Assembly (NCBI GenBank): GCA_963675575.1
Contig: OY776378.1
Span: 248,001 to 312,000 of the forward strand
Length of the DNA stretch: 64,000 nucleotides
Reading direction: 5' to 3'
Source: JAGLOK01 sp963675575
Lineage (GTDB): Bacteria > Bacillota > Clostridia > Christensenellales > UMGS416
Notes under the pieces: generated by a model
The model's database searches: none
What the model saw: the letters and a program-made list of their open reading frames with translations, nothing else
What the model was told of the DNA's origin: nothing
Made by a program: the position numbers and the translations under genes
Shown: positions 17,930 through 25,374 of the stretch, one piece after another
How the letters are laid out: each line of letters begins with the position of its first letter
Numbering within the stretch: position 1 is the first letter of the stretch

Positions 17930-20900
17930 ATGAAGAGAATGAAGAAATGGACAGGTATGTCGTGTATTTTAGCATTTTTATTGTGTTTCTCGGTTTTTGG
18001 GACATATAGCGCAATTAGTTATGACAGCGTAGTCAACGATGTGCTTGGCATTTCAGCTAGCAAAGTTGTAAACGTTGAAAATGAGGATTCGATTGATTCC
18101 GTGTATTTTAAGAGCGAGTATGGAGAGCTTAATGGAGATAACTTAAAACTGCTTAAGGATGACACTTACGAACATGCTATCCAAGAGCAAGAAGAAGGTA
18201 CTGTACTTCTTAAGAATGAAAACAATGCGTTACCACTGGCCGCAGATGAGCTTAGTGTTACTTTGTTTGGACATGCCGTTGTACAGCCCCTATTCAGAAA
18301 TAAATCTGCAGGATCTCGAGCATACGATAGCTTAGGTGGCGTTGATCTTTATAAGGCATTAAATAGTGCGGGATTTGGCATCAATAGCAGATTGTATCAA
18401 GCTTATAAGACCAGTTCGACTGAGCGCAGAACGGGTACAGGAAGTTTTTTCGCAGAAAATGATAGTGACGTACCTCAGTGGTCACTTGGTGAAGAGGATA
18501 TTTCATTTTATAATGAAGAAATTAGAATGTCATGGGAAGAGGATTACAATGATGTTGCAATTGTAATGCTAGCTAGAGAAGGCGGCGAGGGTGTTGAACT
18601 ATACATGGAGACGCCTACAGAAGGTATCAGCCAGCTTGCATTACATCAATCAGAGAAAGATTTGCTCCAGATGATTAAAGATTCAGGTAAATTTAAAAAA
18701 ACAATAGTTCTTATTAACAGTGGTAATCCAATGGAGTTGGGATGGCTTGATGAGTACGAAGTTGATGCTGCTCTTTGGATCGGTTGCCCAGGTCAAAAAG
18801 GATTTACGGGCGTAGCTAATATTTTAACAGGCGTAGCTAATCCTTCCGGGCATCTTGTTACCACATATGCAGTAAATACACTTTCTGCACCAGCTGCTAT
18901 GTGCAATAGTTATAATAACCAGATTTGGGGAAACATTGACACGGTTCTGGAAAAAGCATCATCCTCAGCAAGAGAAATTTCTTATTATGCTGTTCAAGCA
19001 GAAAGTATTTATTTGGGATATAAATATTATGAAACCAGATATGAAGATTATATACTTGGGCGGTTTAATGCTGACGGCATAGCTGGATCATCTACTGGTG
19101 ATGTATGGAATTACACAGATGAAGTAGTTTTCCCGTTTGGATACGGATTGTCATATACTACATTTGACCAAAAATTGAATAGTGTAGATGTGGGTGAAGA
19201 TACGATTAAGGTAGAAGTTACTGTGACAAATACAGGCAATACAGTGGGAAAATCCGCAGTTCAGGTTTATGCTCAGACGCCTTACGGTGAGTATGAACAG
19301 CAGAATCTAGTTGAGAAGTCTGCGATTCAATTACTTGACTTTGGCAAGACCGATATCCTTCAGCCAGGCGAATCTGAAACCATTATGGTCGAGTGTGATA
19401 AATATTTACTGGCGAGCTATGATTATATTAATGCAAAAGGGTATATATTGAGCGGGGGAGATTACTATATCACAATTGGCGACAATGCCCACGACGCATT
19501 AAACAATGTTCTTGCGGCAAAAGGCGCTGAAGGAATGGTTGATGTACTAGGAGAGTCTGCTTTGGTTAATGCAGATAAAACATTCCTTTGGGTTGAGGAA
19601 TTTGACAATACGAAATACAGAAATTCAGATGAAACCGGTGTTGAAGTTACAAACCTGTTTGATGACTGTGATGCGAATTATTGGTTTGACAACGCAGTGA
19701 CATACCTTTCCAGAAGAGACTGGCAGGGTACATTTCCTGTTGAACCTGTTACTGGGCTAAGTCTAACAGATGAAATGATTGAGATATTGGAAGGAAACCT
19801 TTATAAAAAACCTGATGATGCACCTTCCGTAGCAGACTTTACCCAAGGGGAAAATCAGGGCATTATGCTTATAGGAATGCGTGGTGTGGATTATAATGAT
19901 TTATTGTGGGAGACATTTCTTGATCAAATGACACTTGAGGAAACCGCGTCTCTAATAGCAAACAATTTTGGAACAGATGAAGTTGCATCTGTGGGAAAAC
20001 CCAGTTCTCCTGCTGGCGATGGGCCTGATGGTATCGGTGGATTTACCGATAACTATGACGAAGAAAAGTATGGGTATAATCCCAAAACAACTTCTTACCC
20101 AAATGAGAGTCTTCTTACATCAACATTTAACAAAGATCTTATAAGACGCCGCGGCGAGTTGCTGGGAGAAGAGGGTCTTTTCCTTGGAGTTGTTGAGATA
20201 TGGGGTCCGGGAGCAAATCTCCATAGAACACCTTTTGGCGGACGTAACTTTGAATATTTTTCAGAAGATGCCAACATGAACTATCTTACGGCAATACCAT
20301 TGATTGAAGGAATCCAATCAAAAGGTGTTCATGCTGGACCTAAACATCTAGCGGGCAATGATCAAGAAATCAACAGGCAGGGAATTTCCAACTTTTTCAA
20401 CGAACAGGCTTTTCGAGAAGGTGCATTAAGAGGACTTGAAGGAGCTGTCGCAAAAGGTCATGCTAATTCTCTAATGCAGGCATTCAACAGATTGGGCTTT
20501 GTAGGATGCTCTCTAAGTGAAGAACTAAATATAGAAGTTGTACGCAATGAATGGGGATATGAAGGACATATTGAAACAGATGCGATCGGTAATGCAGAGG
20601 TAGGCTATAAAACTGCTTTTACAACGATGCTTGCTGCCGGAACTGACTCTTTCTGTCTAGACACCCAAAGGCGGAGTCCTGAAGCAATTATTGAGGCGAT
20701 TAATGCAAACGATGATGGGAATTTACTTCTTCATCTTCGCAGAGCCGCTAAGAATATTCTTTTTAATGATGCGAACAGTAATGTAATGAATGGTATAAGT
20801 TCAAGTTCTATAATTGTAAGTGTAACCCCTTGGTGGCAACCAACATTGTATGGAATAATTATATTATTTTCATTGCTTACAATATTTAGCATTCTGATGC

Positions 20901-20956
20901 TTGCATTGGCGAAAATAAAATATAAGAAGAACAAAAAAGAGGAGGTGCAAAAATGA
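17930..20956 (+). CDS. Membrane-anchored GH3 glycoside hydrolase with reversed domain order (no. 2)
   Basis: A 1008-residue paralogue of the enzyme at 5333-8338. It has an N-terminal membrane helix (about 10-30), C-type sandwich domain (LLKNENNALPL near 85, CPGQKG near 285, FPFGYGLSYTTF near 400), FnIII-like domain, barrel (AGDGPDG near 700, GRNFEYFSEDAN near 775, KHLAGNDQE near 805), TPWWQP motif, C-terminal helix and basic tail. The nucleophile candidate is Asp884 in IETDAIG, again TDA rather than SDW. I chose ATG 17930 with AGGAGGG 8 bases upstream; an in-frame TTG at 17906 lies inside the preceding hairpin. Its stop overlaps the next start by four bases (ATGA). Confidence 0.88.
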   Translation: MKRMKKWTGMSCILAFLLCFSVFGTYSAISYDSVVNDVLGISASKVVNVENEDSIDSVYFKSEYGELNGDNLKLLKDDTYEHAIQEQEEGTVLLKNENNALPLAADELSVTLFGHAVVQPLFRNKSAGSRAYDSLGGVDLYKALNSAGFGINSRLYQAYKTSSTERRTGTGSFFAENDSDVPQWSLGEEDISFYNEEIRMSWEEDYNDVAIVMLAREGGEGVELYMETPTEGISQLALHQSEKDLLQMIKDSGKFKKTIVLINSGNPMELGWLDEYEVDAALWIGCPGQKGFTGVANILTGVANPSGHLVTTYAVNTLSAPAAMCNSYNNQIWGNIDTVLEKASSSAREISYYAVQAESIYLGYKYYETRYEDYILGRFNADGIAGSSTGDVWNYTDEVVFPFGYGLSYTTFDQKLNSVDVGEDTIKVEVTVTNTGNTVGKSAVQVYAQTPYGEYEQQNLVEKSAIQLLDFGKTDILQPGESETIMVECDKYLLASYDYINAKGYILSGGDYYITIGDNAHDALNNVLAAKGAEGMVDVLGESALVNADKTFLWVEEFDNTKYRNSDETGVEVTNLFDDCDANYWFDNAVTYLSRRDWQGTFPVEPVTGLSLTDEMIEILEGNLYKKPDDAPSVADFTQGENQGIMLIGMRGVDYNDLLWETFLDQMTLEETASLIANNFGTDEVASVGKPSSPAGDGPDGIGGFTDNYDEEKYGYNPKTTSYPNESLLTSTFNKDLIRRRGELLGEEGLFLGVVEIWGPGANLHRTPFGGRNFEYFSEDANMNYLTAIPLIEGIQSKGVHAGPKHLAGNDQEINRQGISNFFNEQAFREGALRGLEGAVAKGHANSLMQAFNRLGFVGCSLSEELNIEVVRNEWGYEGHIETDAIGNAEVGYKTAFTTMLAAGTDSFCLDTQRRSPEAIIEAINANDDGNLLLHLRRAAKNILFNDANSNVMNGISSSSIIVSVTPWWQPTLYGIIILFSLLTIFSILMLALAKIKYKKNKKEEVQK

Positions 20957-21354
20957 TTGCTATACAAAAAAACAAAGCTGTTGGATTTTATTTGATAGTT
21001 TTAGCTGGAGTTTTAGCTATTGCTTCATTAGTTCGTTATGTAATTTGGGCTCCAGCTCATAATGCTATGAACTCGATAATATTGTTAGCCTTGATTGCTG
21101 GTCTTGCTGTGAATATTTTACTTATCATTTTTGACAATGATTTTCTTGTAATCTTAGTTACGACCCTATATAGTATCGCTTTATTTCAACTATTTGTAGA
21201 TTCTATTGGTTCATTTGTTGACGCTTATCAGGGTATAGTTATGTTTGGTGATCCTACACAGGTTGGAAATATCGCTTCCATCAGTGTGTTAATTGTTACA
21301 AGCATTCTAACTTCTATTATTGCTGGATTTATGAATAGAGTTAAGAGAGTTTGA
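20953..21354 (+). CDS. Small multi-spanning membrane protein paired with anchored GH3 (no. 2)
   Basis: A 133-residue paralogue of the protein at 8338-8736, unrecognised family. It has about four hydrophobic segments and the conserved GSFVDAYQGIVMFGDPTQVG stretch in the loop before the last helix. Starts in an ATGA overlap with the GH3 gene, after GAGGAGG. The conserved loop is the best candidate for a functional site. A remnant of a lipoprotein GH3 gene begins within about ten bases of its stop. Confidence 0.75.
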   Translation: MIAIQKNKAVGFYLIVLAGVLAIASLVRYVIWAPAHNAMNSIILLALIAGLAVNILLIIFDNDFLVILVTTLYSIALFQLFVDSIGSFVDAYQGIVMFGDPTQVGNIASISVLIVTSILTSIIAGFMNRVKRV

Positions 21355-21361
21355 GTAATGC

Positions 21362-21460
21362 AAATGACTTTACTTAAGGTATGGACTGGTTGGGAGTAAT
21401 TAAAGACGATTGTACAGCCAAGTATGATGTTTTGCCAGTTGGGCGAAGATCTGTTTAATT
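21362..21460 (+). pseudogene. Decayed 3' end of a lipoprotein GH3 gene
   Basis: This stretch aligns almost base for base with the last about 100 bases of the lipoprotein GH3 gene ending at 17510. It shares the TGACTTT...CTTA start, TGGGAGTAATTAAAGACGAT, and the AAGTATGATGTT block, which encode GVIKDD and AKYDV. A Tyr codon (TAT) has become TAA, and a two-base gap shifts the frame near the end. Homology continues past the stop into the 3' region and hairpin. It is therefore a leftover of a third lipoprotein GH3 gene whose 5' part is missing, lying where such a gene would precede an anchored GH3, as at 14922-17510. Confidence 0.85.
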
Positions 21461-21493
21461 ATACCCAGGAGTTTTTATACAATTAGATTAATA

Positions 21494-21537
21494 ACTGCCT
21501 GTTCCGCAATTGATTAGCTTTCAATTGTGGAATGGGT
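21494..21537 (+). terminator. 3' hairpin inherited with the GH3 relic
   Basis: TTCCGCAATTGA (21502-21513) pairs with TCAATTGTGGAA (21521-21532), with one G-U pair, around a 7-base loop; flanking TGCC and GGGTA extend it. It matches the hairpin at 17543-17589 in position and partly in sequence. No U-tract follows, so read-through into the next GH3 gene is possible. Confidence 0.5.
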
Positions 21538-21594
21538 ATTATGTGTAATAGAAGAAAAAGTTTATACGTAATTAAGTTAGATGGAGGGATGTAA

Positions 21595-24500
21595 GTGAAG
21601 ACAAAAAAAGGAACAACTCGACTGTGGCGAGGGTTGTGCTGCGTTTTTGCATCAGCGCTTATAGTAATTTATGGATTTTCGATAATTGCTGAAGAGTGGA
21701 AGACAATAATTGACTCAAGACTAGGTACAATCAGTTCCAAAGTAATTACTACCGAGTCTGAGGACATAGAAGATTTGTATTTATACAAATCTGATTATAC
21801 AAACACTTCCGAATTAGTGGAAGCTCACAAGGATTTGGCAGAAAGAATTCAGGAGGAAGGAAGTGTATTGTTGAAAAACAATGATAGTACGCTTCCGTTA
21901 ATCAAAGATGCAAAAGTCACTTTGCTTGGCATGCGTAGCTATTATCCTGTATATGGTGGACAAATTGGAAGTGAACCAACGGCTTACCAGAATGTGAGCC
22001 TAATATCTGCTTTGAGAGAAAAGGGATTCGACGTTAATCCAATACTGGAAAGAGTTTATTTTCAACTTTGTAAGGTCGCTACAGAAAAGGAAGGTGAAGG
22101 TGCTTACATACCTGGCGAATTGAGTACTACTTTCGCCGTTTCGAACGACAATATCACTTCTTTGAAGATTGGTGAACCTCCTATCTTTGCTTATGAGGCT
22201 GTTGATGACGATTATATGGATAGTTTCTCTGAATATAGTGATGCCACAATTGTTGTTGTTGGTCGTCCAAGTTCAGAATCGGGTGATTTCTTTCCCGGCA
22301 CAGTTGGTATGGCACAAGATGAAGGAGCAACAAACATTCTGGGGCTTACAACGAATGAGAGAGAGATAATTGCTCTTGCGAAAAAGAATTTCGATAAAGT
22401 TATTATTCTTATTAACAGTAGTAGCGCGATGGAAATCGAAGAACTAAAACAGGACGATGGAATAGATGCAATTCTATGGGTGGGACAACCGGGTAATTAC
22501 GGTTTTCTTGGAGTTGCCGATGTTCTAAATGGGACGGTTTCGCCTTCTGGTTGTTTGGCTGATACATATGCGGTTGATTCTACATCTTCCCCGGCAATGC
22601 AAAATTTCGGAGTGATTCCTTATTCTAATCAAGAAGCAGTAAACAAGGGAAAATTGACATACGTAGATTATAGAGCAGGATGGTACATTGTGTGCGCTGA
22701 AGGTATCTACACAGGATATAAGTACTATGAAACCAGATATGCGGATACAGTTAGCGGTAATGGTAATTCTACTTCATTGACAGGCTCCAGCACCGGAAAT
22801 GCATGGAATTACCCAGATGAAGTCTCATATAGCTTTGGTTATGGATTGTCTTACTCCACCTTTAAGCAGACACTTGGTGATGTGAGTTTCAATAACGAAG
22901 ATCATACCGCATCTGTTAAAGTAATTGTGGAAAACACAGGTAACGCTGTTGGAAAATCTGTTATTCAGTTGTATGCGCAGTCACCTTATACCGAATACGA
23001 TAAACAAAACAATGTAGAAAAGGCGGCTGTCCAATTGATGGGATTTGAAAAGACAAAAGATTTACAGCCAGGCGAGTCACAGGAAGTAATGGTAGAGATA
23101 GATTTACAGTATCTTGCCAGTTACGATTATACGAATGCAAAGACTTATATTATGGACGATGGCGAGTATTATTTTGCAATTGGCAATGGCGCGCATGATG
23201 CTTTGAATAATATTCTGGCAGCAAAAGGGAAGAGTGTAAGTGATGGCATGGATTACGATGGAGATGCAGCAAAAACGTATAATTGGTATCAGGACAGCTT
23301 TGATAAGGAAACATATTCAGTATCAAGAGCAGGTATCAATGTTACAAACCAACTTGATAATGCTACTCTTAATTATTATTTGCCGAATACAGTTAATTAT
23401 CTTTCCAGAAACGATTGGGAATCTACTTGGCCTATGCATTATTCCGGCATTGAAGCTTCTGATGATATGATAAAACAACTTAGAAACGATACTTATACCA
23501 TAAAAACAGGAGAAAATACAGCGGATATCTTTCCGGAACGAGATAACGGCATGACCTTAACTGCTATGAAAAGCGCGGATTATGATGACGAGTTATGGAG
23601 CTACCTGTTGGATCAATTAAGTCTAAAAGAAATATGTTATACTATTTGCAATGCTAGTGAAAAAATTCGTGAAATGCCATCTATTAGTTGCTTTGATATT
23701 TGGGAGGCGGATGGTCCATCAGGTTTCATTAGGTTTAGACTTGCAGATCGTTCTACAGATGAGAATTCACCTACTTACATATCTCAAGATGATAGATACG
23801 CAAAATACAGCTTGGCAGATATGCCAATGGAATGTGTTATCGGTGCTACTTTTAGTAAAGAAATAACATATGAGCAAGGTGTGCTTTATGGGAATGATTC
23901 TTTATGGGTTGATACTTCTTTTATATGGGCGCCAGGCATGAATCTACACCGATCACCTTATAACGCAAGAAACCATGAATATTATTCTGAAGATAGCATG
24001 TTAACTAATTACCTTGGGGCATCGGTTATTCAAGGTGGTTATTCTAAAGGGCTTATAATGGTTGCAAAGCACTTGGCGTTTAACGATCAAGAATCTAATC
24101 GTGCAGGTTTATGTGTGTATATGAATGAACAGAAAGCACGTGAAGGTGAATTGCGAGCCTTTCAGGGTGCATTAGAAGGCGATGGACTTGGTACTATGAC
24201 AGCCTATAACCGCATTGGAGCTACTTATGTAAATGCGCATGAAGGATTAATGAAAAACATTCTTCGCGGAGAGTGGGACTTTAACGGTTATAACGTCTCC
24301 GACTGGGTTAATGGAGACTATTACATGACAGTTAAGGAGAGCGTAGTTTATGGAGCAGTAAGCTTAATGATTGCATCAGGTGAAAATAGTGTTAGACCAG
24401 GCAATGCGTGGGAATATTTCACATCAGATGACTTAAGTGGTGATGCAACTATTTGTAAAGCCATCCGAGAAAATACCCATTATTTATTATACGCTTTGGC

Positions 24501-24675
24501 TAACAGTAATGCGATGAACGGGCTCAGTTCTTCTTCTTATGTTATTTCTCTTATGACTTGGTGGCGTGCTACATTCATTGGAATTGAGGCATTGCTGGCG
24601 ATTTTACTGCTGCTTAGTTTATGGCGCTATATTTTAGCTATTAAGAATTCTAAAAAAGAAGAGGGAAAATCATGA
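21595..24675 (+). CDS. Membrane-anchored GH3 glycoside hydrolase with reversed domain order (no. 3)
   Basis: A 1026-residue, more diverged member of the anchored GH3 set. It has an N-terminal helix (about 13-31), C-type sandwich domain (LLKNNDSTLPL near 95, VGQPGNYG near 300, SFGYGLSYSTF near 415), FnIII-like domain, barrel (WEADGPSG near 705, RNHEYYSEDS near 795, AKHLAFNDQE near 825), and a C-terminal helix after TWWRA. Here the nucleophile context is the classical SDW (Asp903 in NVSDWVNG), unlike TDA in the other two. The start is GTG 21595 with GGAGGG upstream. No own promoter or LytTR repeats were found, so it may be read from upstream. Overlaps the next gene by ATGA. Confidence 0.86.
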   Translation: MKTKKGTTRLWRGLCCVFASALIVIYGFSIIAEEWKTIIDSRLGTISSKVITTESEDIEDLYLYKSDYTNTSELVEAHKDLAERIQEEGSVLLKNNDSTLPLIKDAKVTLLGMRSYYPVYGGQIGSEPTAYQNVSLISALREKGFDVNPILERVYFQLCKVATEKEGEGAYIPGELSTTFAVSNDNITSLKIGEPPIFAYEAVDDDYMDSFSEYSDATIVVVGRPSSESGDFFPGTVGMAQDEGATNILGLTTNEREIIALAKKNFDKVIILINSSSAMEIEELKQDDGIDAILWVGQPGNYGFLGVADVLNGTVSPSGCLADTYAVDSTSSPAMQNFGVIPYSNQEAVNKGKLTYVDYRAGWYIVCAEGIYTGYKYYETRYADTVSGNGNSTSLTGSSTGNAWNYPDEVSYSFGYGLSYSTFKQTLGDVSFNNEDHTASVKVIVENTGNAVGKSVIQLYAQSPYTEYDKQNNVEKAAVQLMGFEKTKDLQPGESQEVMVEIDLQYLASYDYTNAKTYIMDDGEYYFAIGNGAHDALNNILAAKGKSVSDGMDYDGDAAKTYNWYQDSFDKETYSVSRAGINVTNQLDNATLNYYLPNTVNYLSRNDWESTWPMHYSGIEASDDMIKQLRNDTYTIKTGENTADIFPERDNGMTLTAMKSADYDDELWSYLLDQLSLKEICYTICNASEKIREMPSISCFDIWEADGPSGFIRFRLADRSTDENSPTYISQDDRYAKYSLADMPMECVIGATFSKEITYEQGVLYGNDSLWVDTSFIWAPGMNLHRSPYNARNHEYYSEDSMLTNYLGASVIQGGYSKGLIMVAKHLAFNDQESNRAGLCVYMNEQKAREGELRAFQGALEGDGLGTMTAYNRIGATYVNAHEGLMKNILRGEWDFNGYNVSDWVNGDYYMTVKESVVYGAVSLMIASGENSVRPGNAWEYFTSDDLSGDATICKAIRENTHYLLYALANSNAMNGLSSSSYVISLMTWWRATFIGIEALLAILLLLSLWRYILAIKNSKKEEGKS

Positions 24676-25109
24676 AAGAATTTTATAAAAAGCAATCTGT
24701 GGGATTCTTTTTTTCGATAACAACTATAATTATTGCGCTGTTAGCGTTGCTTATTTATATTAAAAACGGAAATAATGCTTATTACAATGATTTTGATTTC
24801 AAGGTTGTTATTCTAACTGTTATTGCTATTGCAGTTGAGATTGCTCTTATTATTTCAGTACGGACTATTGGTGAAAGGCGGTGGCTGGATATCATCTATT
24901 TGATTGTCCCTATATTATTGGGGATTTCAGCCATTATTTTTATCTCTTTCAGAGTGGAGTCTGCAGGTATTATATTGGGCTCTGAACTAGAAAAAGGGAA
25001 TGCTGCAGCTAGCAAAGCCCTTTCTCAAGCATTCATCGGAATAGGACTGTACTTTCTTGCTATGATTACAAGTCTTATAAAAAGTTTTTTTAGACAGTTA
25101 AAAAATTAG
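24672..25109 (+). CDS. Small multi-spanning membrane protein paired with anchored GH3 (no. 3, diverged)
   Basis: A 145-residue hydrophobic protein with about four membrane segments and a basic C-terminus (KSFFRQLKN). The position (ATGA overlap after the anchored GH3) and the N-terminal pattern (K-x2-VGFFFS, compare KTIGFYIS) match the two paralogues. The QGIVMFGD loop is missing, replaced by an unrelated GIILGSELEKGN stretch. It is thus diverged in step with its GH3 partner, which also differs at the catalytic motif. Function unknown. Confidence 0.7.
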   Translation: MKEFYKKQSVGFFFSITTIIIALLALLIYIKNGNNAYYNDFDFKVVILTVIAIAVEIALIISVRTIGERRWLDIIYLIVPILLGISAIIFISFRVESAGIILGSELEKGNAAASKALSQAFIGIGLYFLAMITSLIKSFFRQLKN

Positions 25110-25374
25110 CTTCTTAAAATGAGAATAAGTAAATCCGTTTTGAGTGTATAGTTTTGGAAAAAGGTTTGGCAGTCCGCTCCGGCACAACAGTGTTAGATAA
25201 AGTCGACATACTATAAAAATATTTTAGGTACCCGAGTGGATTTGTAAATAAACATAATATAAATTTTACGTTATTAACACGAAAACTACCATATTATAAA
25301 ATTATGCAAAAACATGCTCAATTCTATTTGGTATTTAAAGAAGATTACTTCTTTTTGAATAGTTGGAGGTTGTG

